A stretch of 64,000 nt of DNA, from positions 5,270,001 through 5,334,000 of the forward strand of contig NZ_CP113264.1 of assembly GCF_026642255.1 (NCBI RefSeq), given 5' to 3'. The translations under genes and the position numbers were made by a program. This document shows, piece after piece, positions 53,857-62,635 of the stretch (positions are counted from its first letter, which is position 1; each line of letters starts with the position of its first letter). The notes beneath the pieces were generated by a model. The model was not told where the DNA came from. It saw only the letters and a list, made by a program, of their open reading frames with translations, and did no database searches. The stretch comes from Streptomonospora nanhaiensis (GTDB lineage Bacteria > Actinomycetota > Actinomycetes > Streptosporangiales > Streptosporangiaceae).

Positions 53857-55399
53857 CAGTGGTCGCCGTTCCTGCCGACGAGGCTATCGGCTCGGCCCCA
53901 CCGGCGGTGTCGCCCAGGGGCCGGAGGTGGCGCAGCGCCGTGAAGCAGACCAGCGAAGCAGCCGCCACGGCGAGGCCGGCCAGCACGGCGGCGGTGTTGA
54001 GTCCGCCGGTGAACGCGGCTCGTGCCTGGTCGAGGGCCGGGGCCGACAACTGGTCCCCGAGGGAGGAGGCCCCGAGGAGGCTGTCACCGTAGGCATCGGC
54101 CTCGGAGGGGGACAGCCCGGCCGGGGCCTCGACCCGGCTCCGGTAGATCACGGTGGTCAGGCTTCCCAGGAGCGCGACCCCCGCCGCGATGCCGAGTTCC
54201 TGAACGGTCTCGGAGAGCGCGGCCGCCGATCCGGACTTCTCCGGTGGCGCCGCGCCCACGACGATGTCGGTACCGAGCGCGGCGATGACCCCGAGTCCGA
54301 GGTAGACGAACGCGAATCCGGCGATCACGCCCGGTGTGCCGTCGGCCCCCGCGAGGGAGAGCAGGGCGTATCCGGACAGCGACAGCGCCAGGGTGGCCGA
54401 CATGACGACGCCGGGCGACACGCGAACGGCCACGAGCGGGGCGCCGACGGCGCCGACGAGCATGGCCAGTGCGGGCGGCCCCATCCACAGCCCGGCCGTC
54501 AGCGGTGAGAGGCCCGCGACGAGCTGTAGGTACTGGGTGACGAGGTACATCGCTCCGCCGAAGCCGGCCAGGCCGACCAACAGGACGGACAGGGCCGCGG
54601 AGAAGGCCCGGCCGGTGAAGAGCCCCATGTCCAGCAGCGGCTCGCTCAGGCGCAGCTGGCGACGGACGAACGCGACCGCGGCGCCACCGCCGACGAGGGC
54701 CGCGACCACCGCCGGGGCATCGACGCCGTGGGCGGCCGCGTGCTTGACCGCGTAGACGATCGGCAGCATCGCCGCGAGGGACAGCCCGACGCTCAACAGG
54801 TCGAGAGGGCCGGCGGAGGACCGGTACTCCGGCAGGAGCACCGGCGCGGCGACCAGGACCAGCACGGCGACCGGCACGGCGACGAGGAAGACCGCGCCCC
54901 ACCAGAGGTCGGCGACCAGCGCCCCGCCCGCGACCGGGCCCGCCGCCATCCCCAGGGCGAACATCGTCGCCCACACGCCGATCGCCAGCGCCCGCTGCCG
55001 GACGTCGGTGAACATGGTGCTGACCAGCGACAGCGTCGAGGGCATGAGCGTCGCGCCGGCCACTCCGAGCAGTGCCCGCGCCACGATCAGCCACAGGGCG
55101 CTGGGGGCGAACGCCGCGAGGACCGAGGTCGCGCCGAACGCCGCCGCCCCGATCATCAGCAGTCGGCGCCGCCCGATCCGGTCGCCCAGCGTCCCCATCG
55201 TGATCAGGAAGCCCGCGATGAGGAAGCCGTAGGCGTCCATGATCCACAGTGTCTCCGTCGCGGTCGGGTCCAGGTCCGCGGCCAGGCTCGGAACGACGAG
55301 GTAGAGCGCCGTCACGTCGAGCCCGAGCAGCATGGTCGGCAGCGCCAGCAGCGCGAGACCGATCCACTCGCGCCACCCGGCGCGCTCTGATTTCCCCAT
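53834..55399 (-). CDS. MFS drug-type efflux transporter (14-helix, QacA/EmrB family)
   Basis: About 521 residues from ATG 55399; GTG 55408 also in frame but with the ribosome site touching it. The DHA2 family layout of 14 helices is visible. Motif D1-like LGLDVTALYLVVPSLAADL opens it, motif A is GTLGDRIGRRRLLMIGAAAF, and motif C-like WATMFALGMAAGPVAGGALV follows. This group exports lipophilic cations and antibiotics with proton exchange. Control by the TetR gene translated from its 3' end is likely; the natural substrate is unknown. Confidence 0.88.
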   Translation of the reverse strand: MGKSERAGWREWIGLALLALPTMLLGLDVTALYLVVPSLAADLDPTATETLWIMDAYGFLIAGFLITMGTLGDRIGRRRLLMIGAAAFGATSVLAAFAPSALWLIVARALLGVAGATLMPSTLSLVSTMFTDVRQRALAIGVWATMFALGMAAGPVAGGALVADLWWGAVFLVAVPVAVLVLVAAPVLLPEYRSSAGPLDLLSVGLSLAAMLPIVYAVKHAAAHGVDAPAVVAALVGGGAAVAFVRRQLRLSEPLLDMGLFTGRAFSAALSVLLVGLAGFGGAMYLVTQYLQLVAGLSPLTAGLWMGPPALAMLVGAVGAPLVAVRVSPGVVMSATLALSLSGYALLSLAGADGTPGVIAGFAFVYLGLGVIAALGTDIVVGAAPPEKSGSAAALSETVQELGIAAGVALLGSLTTVIYRSRVEAPAGLSPSEADAYGDSLLGASSLGDQLSAPALDQARAAFTGGLNTAAVLAGLAVAAASLVCFTALRHLRPLGDTAGGAEPIASSAGTATTGEREDGG

Positions 55400-55423
55400 G
55401 CCCGCCACGCCCCCTCAGAAGTA

Positions 55424-55458
55424 GTTGAACCAACGTACTACTTGTACCATAGTTCAAC
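55424..55458. promoter_or_regulatory. Inverted repeat upstream of the MFS/TetR operon
   Basis: GTTGAAC (55424-55430) and GTTCAAC (55452-55458) are inverted copies 21 bp apart, with GTAC repeats between them. The AT-rich segment lies 25 bp before the transporter start and is the best candidate for the TetR binding site and promoter. Confidence 0.5.
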
Positions 55459-55602
55459 ATTTGGTGGCGGAGAGGACGGGGCCGGGCCCCACGGGCGCCC
55501 GCCCCTCGGCACGGAGGGCCGCCGGCGACGGCGCCGGGCGACACCGGAGCACCACTGTCATGGCTTCGACCCTTGTGCCGCCGTGACATTCAAAGCCCCT
55601 TG

Positions 55603-55623
55603 TGTTGTCCTCTGGGGACAACA
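55603..55623. promoter_or_regulatory. 8-bp inverted repeat upstream of the FAD oxidoreductase
   Basis: TGTTGTCC and GGACAACA are exact inverted copies around a 5-nt centre, about 60 bp before the oxidoreductase start. A regulator-binding site is likely from symmetry and position; no regulator gene can be matched to it. Confidence 0.45.
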
Positions 55624-55684
55624 CCCGGGTGCGGGCGAGGCACCAGTCTGGGGATCGGGCACACGGAGGACGGAGGGCACGGAC

Positions 55685-56962
55685 ATGGCGGGCAGGGGTC
55701 TCGGCGGCAGGGCACGGAGGGTGCTGGTCGTCGGCGCGGGGGTCGTCGGGCTGTCCACGGCCTGGTTCCTCCAGGAGCACGGCGCCCGGGTCGTCGTCAT
55801 CGACCGCGGCGACGTCGGCTCCGGTGCGTCCTGGGGCAACGCCGGATGGCTCTCGCCCGCTCTCGCGCTGCCCCTGAACGAGCCCGGCGTCCTCCGCTAC
55901 GGCGCACGCGCCCTCCTGGACCCGTCCGCGCCGCTGTCGGTCCCCCTCTCCCCCGACCCCGGCCTGTGGGCCTTCCTCGCCCGCTTCGCCGCGCACTGCC
56001 GGTGGGGCGCGTGGGAGCGCGCGGTCCGCGCCAACCTTCCCCTGAACTCCGCGTGCCTGGACGCCTTCGACCTCCTGGCCGAGGGGGGCGTCGTGACGAC
56101 CGGGGTCCGCGCACCCGTCACGGCGGTGTTCCGTTCGCCCGGCGCCGCCGTCGCACTGCTGCGCGAGCTCGACCGCGTGGCCCGTTCGGGGCTGTCCGTG
56201 GACCGCTCCGTACTCACCGGCGACCAGGCGCGCGAGGCGGTCCCCCAGGTCTCCGGCCGCGTGGCCGCGGCGGTGCGCCTGGAGGGGCAGCGCCATGTGG
56301 ACCCGGGCGCCCTGGTCCGGGCCCTGGCCGCGTCCGTGCGCGAGCGCGGGGGCGAGGTCCGGGGCGGCGCGGAGGCCGTCGGCGTCCGCCCTGACGGAGG
56401 CGGGGTCGTCGCGGACCTCGCCGGTTCCCGGGGTTCCTCCGGCGGGGAGCGGCTGACCGCCGACGCCGCGGTCGTGGCGACGGGCGCGTGGTTCGACCGC
56501 CTCGTCCGCGCCCACGGCGTCCGGGTCGGGGTCCGCGCCGGCCGGGGCTACTCGTTCACCGTCCCCACCGACGTCCCGGTCCCCGGTCCCGTGTACCTCC
56601 CCGAGGCACGGGTGGCGTGCACGCCGTACCGGGGCGCGATGCGCGTGGCGGGGACGATGGAGTTCCGACCGCCGGACGCGGCCATGGAGGAGCGGCGGGT
56701 CGCGGCGATCGTCAGGTCGGCCCGCACCCACCTGGCCGGGGTGGACTGGGAGGGCCGTACCGACGAGTGGGTCGGCCCGCGTCCGGTCACCCCGGACGGC
56801 GCGCCCCTGGTCGGGGCGACCCGCACGCCCGGCGTGTACGTGGCGGGGGGCCACGGGATGTGGGGGCTCACCCACGGTCCCGTCACGGGGCGGCTGCTCG
56901 CCGAGCAGGTCGCCACCGGGAAGCGCCCCGAGGAGCTGCGCCTCCTCGATCCGCTGCGCTGA
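55685..56962 (+). CDS. FAD-dependent D-amino acid dehydrogenase-like oxidoreductase
   Basis: A 425-residue DadA/DAO-fold flavoprotein from ATG 55685. The dinucleotide-binding motif is RVLVVGAGVVGLSTAWFLQE followed by ARVVVIDRGDVGSGASWGNA, the latter typical of DadA-like proteins. The substrate domain has LEGQRHVDPGALVRALAASV, GRGYSFTVPTDVPVPGPVYL and PLVGATRTPGVYVAGGHGMW. It probably oxidises a D-amino acid or related amine with electron transfer to a quinone or oxygen. Regulated perhaps through the inverted repeat just upstream. Confidence 0.83.
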   Translation: MAGRGLGGRARRVLVVGAGVVGLSTAWFLQEHGARVVVIDRGDVGSGASWGNAGWLSPALALPLNEPGVLRYGARALLDPSAPLSVPLSPDPGLWAFLARFAAHCRWGAWERAVRANLPLNSACLDAFDLLAEGGVVTTGVRAPVTAVFRSPGAAVALLRELDRVARSGLSVDRSVLTGDQAREAVPQVSGRVAAAVRLEGQRHVDPGALVRALAASVRERGGEVRGGAEAVGVRPDGGGVVADLAGSRGSSGGERLTADAAVVATGAWFDRLVRAHGVRVGVRAGRGYSFTVPTDVPVPGPVYLPEARVACTPYRGAMRVAGTMEFRPPDAAMEERRVAAIVRSARTHLAGVDWEGRTDEWVGPRPVTPDGAPLVGATRTPGVYVAGGHGMWGLTHGPVTGRLLAEQVATGKRPEELRLLDPLR

Positions 56963-57126
56963 CCCCCGGCCCGCGGCGCGTGCGAGCACCGCCCCGGCCC
57001 CGCCCCTCCTGCCAGGCCCGCGCCCCGTCCCGGGGCCGGGCCGCTTCCCGTGCCCCGGCGCGCCCCGGACGGCTCCCGCCGCTCCGGGTCCCGTGCGCGC
57101 CGCGGCCTGCCGTCCGAAGGTGAGAG

Positions 57127-57996
57127 ATGTCGACCCCGTTCCCGGCACACGTGCGCGTGTACCGTTCCAGATCCGGCGAGGCCGCCGTGCGCTCGTGGTG
57201 CGAGAGGGAGCTGGCCGCCTGCCCGGGGATGCGTCCCCTGCCCCGGATCGTGGCGGACGGCCGCGGCACCCGGGTCCACGTGCTCGGCGGCGGTGGCGGG
57301 GTCCCGGTCCTGGTCCTGCCCGGTGCGGGTCTGGGCGCGGCGACCCTCACCGGCGCCGCGCGGCTCCTGGCCCGGGACCGCACCGTGATCCTCGCCGACC
57401 TGCCGGGGCAGCCGGGGCTGAGCTCCCCCCTCCGCCCCCTCGGGGGCCGGGCCGCCGCCTACGGCGCGTGGCTGGACGCCCTGCTGCCCCAGGTCACGGA
57501 CCGCCCGGTGGTCCTCCTCGGACACGCGCTGGGGGCCGCCGCCGTGCTGTCCTCGCCGCCCTCTCCGCTGGTGGACCGCCTGCTGCTGGTCAACCCGGCC
57601 GGCCTGGCCGCCCCGGCGAGGGATCCCGGGCGCCTGCGCGCGACGTGCGCGTGGCGGCTCCGCCCCGGTGAGGACACCAGTGCCCGGCTGATCGGCGCGT
57701 GGGGCGGGCCGGCCGGGCCGGGGCCGCTCGCGGAGTGGATGACGCTGGTGGGCCGCCACTGCCGGGCGGACACGGTGCCCGGGCTGCTGCGGGGCGAGGA
57801 GTTCCGCGACTGGCGCGGGACGCCGGTGACCGTGGCGACGGGGGCACGCGACCGCGTCGTCTCCCCCGCGCTCCTGCGCGGGGCGGCCCGGCGGCTCCTG
57901 GACACCGGCGTCCACGAGATCGCGGACGCGGGGCACCTGGTGCTCCACGAGGCTCCGGAGCAGGTCCGCGAGCTGCTCCGGAGGGGCGGCGGCTGA
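57127..57996 (+). CDS. Alpha/beta-hydrolase fold protein with Ala in the nucleophile position
   Basis: A 289-residue alpha/beta hydrolase from ATG 57127. VPVLVLPGAGLGAATLTGAA forms the oxyanion-loop region, VILADLPGQPGLSSPLRPL is the following strand, and the nucleophile elbow reads VVLLGHALGAAAVL, where GxSxG hydrolases have Ser. The acid and histidine are apparently kept (VATGARDRVVSP, IADAGHLVLHEAPEQV). Without the Ser it is probably not a classical esterase; it could be a binding protein or use another mechanism. Confidence 0.75.
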   Translation: MSTPFPAHVRVYRSRSGEAAVRSWCERELAACPGMRPLPRIVADGRGTRVHVLGGGGGVPVLVLPGAGLGAATLTGAARLLARDRTVILADLPGQPGLSSPLRPLGGRAAAYGAWLDALLPQVTDRPVVLLGHALGAAAVLSSPPSPLVDRLLLVNPAGLAAPARDPGRLRATCAWRLRPGEDTSARLIGAWGGPAGPGPLAEWMTLVGRHCRADTVPGLLRGEEFRDWRGTPVTVATGARDRVVSPALLRGAARRLLDTGVHEIADAGHLVLHEAPEQVRELLRRGGG

Positions 57997-58180
57997 ACCC
58001 GCGGCGCGACCGCGCGGAGGGGCTCGGCCACCGGCGTCCGCGCCCGGTCTCCTCCGCGTCGCGCGCGACGGGTGGAGCCGTCGCGGGGCGGCCGGGCACG
58101 GGCGGTGACGGCCCCGCGGCCCGCCCGGGGTCCCCCGGCGCGGTGGTCCGAGGGGTCCGCGGTCCCACCCCTGCCGCCGC

Positions 58181-58233
58181 GATCCCGTACCCGTGGCGGG
58201 CCGTCGGCCGGGACCCGCCACGGGTACGGGATC
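58181..58233. terminator. 20-bp perfect hairpin between convergent genes
   Basis: GATCCCGTACCCGTGGCGGG and its exact reverse complement flank a 13-nt loop, between the hydrolase gene and yebC, which converge on it. Most likely a bidirectional terminator at the edge of the accessory block; it lacks a T-tract. The remaining about 230 bp of this gap (57997-58283) show no gene. Confidence 0.6.
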
Positions 58234-58283
58234 AGCGGGGCCGGGGGCCGTGTGTCGCGCCGGCCACGCCCGCGGCCGGCGCG

Positions 58284-59033
58284 CTAGCCGAGTTCGGCCA
58301 TGACCTCGTCGGGGATGTCCGCGTTGGTGAAGACGTTCTGCACGTCGTCGGAGTCCTCCAGCGCGTCCACGCACCGCATGACCTTCTTGGCGGTCTCGGC
58401 GTCGACCGGGACCTCCATGGTCGGCAGGAAGCTGGAGTCGGCGGACTCGTAGTCGATGCCGGCCTCCTGGAGCGCGGTGCGCACCTGCACCAGGTCGGTG
58501 GCCTCGCAGACGATCTCGAACGCCTCGCCCAGGTCCTCGACCTCCTCGGCCCCTGCGTCCAGCACGGCGAGGGTGACGTCGTCCTCGGTCGTCCCCTCCT
58601 TGGGGACGATCACGACGCCCTTGCGGTTGAACATGTACGACACCGATCCGGCGTCGGCCATGTTGCCGCCGTTGCGGGTGACCGCCACGCGCACCTCGGA
58701 CGCGGCGCGGTTGCGGTTGTCGGTCAGGCACTCCACGAGCAGCGCCACGCCGCCGGGGGCGTAGCCCTCGTACATGATGGTCTGCCACTCGGCGCCGCCG
58801 GCCTCCTCGCCGGAGCCCCGCTTGCGTGCGCGCTCGATGTTGTCGAGCGGCACCGAGTTCTTGCGCGCCTTCTGGATGGCGTCGTAGAGCGTCGGGTTCC
58901 CGTCGGGGTCCCCACCACCGGTACGCGCGGCCACCTCGATGTTCTTGATCAGCTTGGCGAAGAGTTTGCCGCGCTTGGCATCGATGACGGCTTTCTTGTG
59001 CTTGGTGGTGGCCCACTTGGAGTGGCCGCTCAT
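58284..59033 (-). CDS. YebC/PmpR family translation/transcription factor
   Basis: A 249-residue YebC-type protein. [20 protein letters not shown] and [20 protein letters not shown] are the family start, with [20 protein letters not shown] and [20 protein letters not shown] following. Family members have been described as DNA-binding regulators and more recently as ribosome-associated factors. Its start overlaps the pdxT stop (ATGA), so it is the last gene of pdxS-pdxT-yebC here. Confidence 0.93.
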   Translation of the reverse strand: MSGHSKWATTKHKKAVIDAKRGKLFAKLIKNIEVAARTGGGDPDGNPTLYDAIQKARKNSVPLDNIERARKRGSGEEAGGAEWQTIMYEGYAPGGVALLVECLTDNRNRAASEVRVAVTRNGGNMADAGSVSYMFNRKGVVIVPKEGTTEDDVTLAVLDAGAEEVEDLGEAFEIVCEATDLVQVRTALQEAGIDYESADSSFLPTMEVPVDAETAKKVMRCVDALEDSDDVQNVFTNADIPDEVMAELG

Positions 59034-59650
59034 GCATGTCCTTTCACGAGGTCGACGAAGAGGCGGTGGATGCGCGCGTCGCCGGTCAGTTCGGGATGGA
59101 AGGACGTGGCCATCAGGCCGCCCTGTCGTACGGCGACGATCCTACCGGCCCCGTCGGGGCCCGGTACGCTGCCGAGCACCGTGACCTCGGGGCCCGTCCG
59201 CTCCACCCAGGGCGCGCGGATGAACAGCGCGTCGAACGGCGCGCCGTCCAGGCCGTCGATGTCCACGGACGCCTCGAAGGACTCGGTCTGGCGCCCGAAC
59301 GCGTTGCGGCGGACCGTCATGTCGATCCCCCCGACGGTCTCCTGCCCCTCGACGGCGCCCTCGACGCGGTCCGCCAGCATGATCATGCCCGCGCACGTGC
59401 CGTAGGCGGGCATCCCCGCCCGGACCCTCTTGCGCAGCGGTTCCAGCAGACCGTACCTGACGGCCAGCTTGGACATCGTGGTGGACTCCCCGCCGGGGAG
59501 GACCAGGCCGTCCACGGTGTCGAGCTGGTCGGGGGAGATCACCTCGGCGGTGTGCACGTCCAGCGTGTCGAGGACGCGCAGGTGCTCGGCGACGTCGCCC
59601 TGGAGGGCGAGGACTCCGATGGTGGGTCTGCTGGTCACGAACGGCCTCAC
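59030..59650 (-). CDS. pdxT: Pyridoxal 5'-phosphate synthase glutaminase subunit
   Basis: A 206-residue class I glutaminase that feeds ammonia to Pdx[21 protein letters not shown] opens it, [19 protein letters not shown] is the oxyanion region, [17 protein letters not shown] carries the nucleophilic Cys, and [15 protein letters not shown] the His/Glu pair. Start is GTG 59650 or GTG 59638. It lies about 90 bp after pdxS. Confidence 0.94.
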   Translation of the reverse strand: MRPFVTSRPTIGVLALQGDVAEHLRVLDTLDVHTAEVISPDQLDTVDGLVLPGGESTTMSKLAVRYGLLEPLRKRVRAGMPAYGTCAGMIMLADRVEGAVEGQETVGGIDMTVRRNAFGRQTESFEASVDIDGLDGAPFDALFIRAPWVERTGPEVTVLGSVPGPDGAGRIVAVRQGGLMATSFHPELTGDARIHRLFVDLVKGHA

Positions 59651-59741
59651 TCGTCGGCTGAGGGGGGAGCGGGGACGGGGAGGGCGGGAGGCGGCACCGG
59701 CGCGGGACCGCCTCCCGCCCGGGGCGCCGGGGCGCCCGGGT

Positions 59742-60653
59742 CTACCAGCCGCGTCCGGCGTAGCGCTGGGCGTCGGAGAGCTCGTCGAGGTTGATGCCGA
59801 CCATGGCCTCGCCCAGACCGCGGGAGACGCGGGCGATCACGGCGGGGTCCTCGTAGTGCAGGGTCGCCTGCACGATGGCGTCGGCGCGCCGGGCCGGGTC
59901 GCCGGACTTGAAGATGCCCGAACCCACGAACACGCTCTCCGCCCCGAGCTGGCGCATGAGGGCGGCGTCGGCCGGGGTGGCCACGCCGCCCGCGGAGAAC
60001 AGCGGAACGGGGAGCCTGCCCAGGCCGGCGACCTCCTTGACGATCTCGAACGGGGCGCGCAGCTCCTTGGCGGCGCCGAAGAGCTCGGCCTCGTCCAGGG
60101 TGCCCAGGCGCTTGATCTCGGAGCGGATGGACCGCATGTGCCGGGTCGCCTCGACCACGTTGCCGGTCCCGGCCTCCCCCTTGGAGCGGATCATGGCCGC
60201 GCCCTCGGCGATGCGGCGCAGCGCCTCGCCGAGGTTGGTCGCCCCGCACACGAAGGGGACGGTGAACGCCCACTTGTCGATGTGGTAGGCCTCGTCGGCG
60301 GGGGTGAGCACCTCGGACTCGTCGACGAAGTCGACGCCGAGGGACTCCAGGACCTGTGCCTCGACGAAGTGCCCGATGCGGACCTTGGCCATGACCGGGA
60401 TGGAGACGGCGGCGGTGATGCCGTCGATCATGTCCGGGTCGGACATGCGGGCGACGCCGCCGTCCCTGCGGATGTCGGCGGGGACGCGCTCCAGGGCCAT
60501 GACCGCGACGGCGCCGGCGTCCTCGGCGATCTTGGCCTGCTCGGGCGTGACGACGTCCATGATGACGCCGTTCTTGAGCTGCTCGGCCATGCCTCGCTTG
60601 ACGCGCTGGGTACCGACCACTGCCTCGGTGCTGTTCGATGCGTTGTTGGCCAC
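59742..60653 (-). CDS. pdxS: Pyridoxal 5'-phosphate synthase, synthase subunit
   Basis: A 303-residue TIM-barrel enzyme making PLP from ribose 5-phosphate, glyceraldehyde 3-phosphate and ammonia. The start is GTG 60653 ([14 protein letters not shown]), with GGGAG upstream; the longer frame is unsupported. Key parts: [40 protein letters not shown] with the first catalytic Lys, and [20 protein letters not shown] followed by [20 protein letters not shown] with the second. Length and motifs are standard. Confidence 0.96.
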   Translation of the reverse strand: MANNASNSTEAVVGTQRVKRGMAEQLKNGVIMDVVTPEQAKIAEDAGAVAVMALERVPADIRRDGGVARMSDPDMIDGITAAVSIPVMAKVRIGHFVEAQVLESLGVDFVDESEVLTPADEAYHIDKWAFTVPFVCGATNLGEALRRIAEGAAMIRSKGEAGTGNVVEATRHMRSIRSEIKRLGTLDEAELFGAAKELRAPFEIVKEVAGLGRLPVPLFSAGGVATPADAALMRQLGAESVFVGSGIFKSGDPARRADAIVQATLHYEDPAVIARVSRGLGEAMVGINLDELSDAQRYAGRGW

Positions 60654-60839
60654 GGTTGTGGACTCCCGTTCGTCGAGTTGCCGCTGGGGGCCTGCGGTCG
60701 CCGGGCAGCGGGGGCGGCGGCCGCGCGGTGGCACGCGGGCACCGTCGGTGCCGCGCACCCCGGGTCGACCAGCCCCCCATCCTAGTTCCACCCCCTTTCG
60801 GGGGCTTTGGCCAGATCGGTGGTTTCCCGGACCGGGGTT

Positions 60840-61373
60840 CTACAGGGTGTCGGGGCGGGCGGCCGGGGGCGCGGTCCGGGGCGGACGGTCGTCGATCTCG
60901 AAGTAGTCCGGCAGGGGCGCGGTGCCCGCCAGGCGGAACACGCGGACGATCCTGGAGCGGCGCGCCCGGCGGGTGTCGGAGACGGCGTCGTTGTAGAAGG
61001 TGCGGGCGATGTGGACGCCCTTGGCCGCCGCCTCCACCTCGGCCCGCACGGGGGGCGCCGACGCCGCGCCCCCGGGCCCCGCTTCCTCGACGACGTCCCG
61101 CAGGACCCGGGAGAGCCTGCTCTCCGCGAGGTCGAGGCGCCGCTCCCCCGCCTCGCCGGCCGCCGCGACCGCCTCCTCCAGCGCACGGGCCCCCGCCCGC
61201 GGAACGCACCCGGCCCCCGCCAGGGCGAGCACGGCGGACCGGCGGCGCGCCAGCGCGCCCTCCAGCCCCGCGCGGGCCACGTCGACCCGGTGGTGCAGGC
61301 GGTGCAGGCGCGTGGCCCTCCAGGACAGGTAGAACCCGAACAGCGCCAGGGCCAGGACCGCCCAGGCGACCAC
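60840..61373 (-). CDS. LemA-like membrane-anchored protein
   Basis: A 177-residue protein from GTG 61373, behind GAGGACG at a distance. One N-terminal membrane helix (VAWAVLALALFGFYLSW) is followed by a helical cytoplasmic part, and IARTFYNDAVSDTRRARRSR plus a late LPDYFEIDD match the LemA family's conserved AR.YND stretch and YFE. It is between pimA and pdxS; a Nudix gene occupies that place in some relatives. Function unknown. Confidence 0.7.
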   Translation of the reverse strand: MVAWAVLALALFGFYLSWRATRLHRLHHRVDVARAGLEGALARRRSAVLALAGAGCVPRAGARALEEAVAAAGEAGERRLDLAESRLSRVLRDVVEEAGPGGAASAPPVRAEVEAAAKGVHIARTFYNDAVSDTRRARRSRIVRVFRLAGTAPLPDYFEIDDRPPRTAPPAARPDTL

Positions 61374-61434
61374 GGCGGCGAAGAGGACGTCCTCGATCAG
61401 GGCCGCTCACCCCGATCCGCGGTTCCGGTCCCGC

Positions 61435-62628
61435 TCACACCGACCCCCTCCGCAGCAGAGCCGTGGCGCGGGGCCCGGTGTCCAGGCGCACCCCCGGGCG
61501 GCGCCCGTCACCGGTCCCCTGCCCCGCGAGCACCGTCTCGTACACGTGGACGACGTCGGCGGCGACGGTCTCCCAGTCGTAGGCGCGCACCGCCCTGCGG
61601 GCGGCCGCCGAGAGGGCGCGGCGCCGTTCCGGGTCGTCCAGGAGCGCTCCCGCCCGCTCCGCCAGGTCGGCGGGGTCGCCCGCGGAGAACAGGTCTCCGG
61701 CGTCGCCCCCCTCCAGCACCGCGGAGAAGGCGGGGATGTCGCTGGCGACGATCGCCGCCCCTGACGCCATCGCCTCGGTCAGGACGATGCCGAAGCTCTC
61801 CCCTCCCAGGTTGGGGGCGCAGAAGACGTCGGCGGAGCGGTACGCGCGCGCCTTGTCGGCGTCGTCCAGGCGGCCGAGCGGTACGACGCGCTCCCGGAGC
61901 CCTGCGGGGACGCCGGCCAGCGCCGCCTCCCGGTCCCCGGGACCCGCGACCAGCAGTCGCAGGCCCGGGCGCGCGGGAGCCATCAGGGCGAAGGCGTCCA
62001 GCAGCACGGCCAGGCCCTTGCGCGGTTCGTCCAGCCTGCCGAGGAAACCGAGGGAGCCGCCCTCCCCGGGCCAGCCCGGCAGGGGGTCGGCGTGCTCGAA
62101 GGCCCGCACGGCGACCCCGTTGGGGATGAGCACGGCGTCCCCGCCGACGTGCTCCACCAGGGTCCGCCGGGCGGCCTCGGACACGGCGATGCGTCCGTTG
62201 ATCTTCTCCGTCGCCGAGCGCAGGGCCCGGGAGCTCGCGGCCATCGCCCGCGAGCGGGGGTTGGACGTGTGGAACGTGGCGACCAGGGGGCCGTCCGCAG
62301 CCCAGCACGCCAGCAGGGAGACGCTGGGCGCCGAGGGCTCGTGGACGTGCAGCACGTCGAAACCGCCCTCGGAGATCCAGCGGCGGACCCGTGTCGCCGT
62401 GCGCGGACCGAAGCTGAGCCTGGCCACAGACCCGTTGTAGGGGACCGGGACCGGCCGCCCCGCGGGGACGAGGTGGTCGGGGAGCACGGCCGTCCCGGCG
62501 TCGCCCACCGGGGCGAGCACCGACACCTCGTGCCCCATGCCGGTCAGGGCCTCGGCGAGGTCCCCGACATGCTGCTGCACCCCGCCCGGGACGTCCCAGG
62601 CGTAGGGGCAGACCAGGCCGATCCGCAT
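61435..62628 (-). CDS. pimA: Phosphatidylinositol alpha-mannosyltransferase (PimA family, GT4)
   Basis: A 397-residue GT-B glycosyltransferase. MRIGLVCPYAWDVPGGVQQH is the characteristic PimA N terminus, followed by FDVLHVHEPSAPSVSLLACW, LVATFHTSNPRSRAMAASS and the nucleotide-sugar site GGESFGIVLTEAMASGAAIV. It transfers the first mannose from GDP-mannose to phosphatidylinositol at the inner membrane. The acyltransferase and pgsA lie directly upstream in the same direction, only 8 bp away from the former. Confidence 0.92.
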   Translation of the reverse strand: MRIGLVCPYAWDVPGGVQQHVGDLAEALTGMGHEVSVLAPVGDAGTAVLPDHLVPAGRPVPVPYNGSVARLSFGPRTATRVRRWISEGGFDVLHVHEPSAPSVSLLACWAADGPLVATFHTSNPRSRAMAASSRALRSATEKINGRIAVSEAARRTLVEHVGGDAVLIPNGVAVRAFEHADPLPGWPGEGGSLGFLGRLDEPRKGLAVLLDAFALMAPARPGLRLLVAGPGDREAALAGVPAGLRERVVPLGRLDDADKARAYRSADVFCAPNLGGESFGIVLTEAMASGAAIVASDIPAFSAVLEGGDAGDLFSAGDPADLAERAGALLDDPERRRALSAAARRAVRAYDWETVAADVVHVYETVLAGQGTGDGRRPGVRLDTGPRATALLRRGSV

Positions 62629-62635
62629 GTGCGCC

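Noticed and set aside
58181-58233. The 20-bp inverted repeat as an insertion-sequence end or attachment site
   Set aside because: There is no transposase and no second copy flanking the accessory block; position between convergent genes fits a terminator better.
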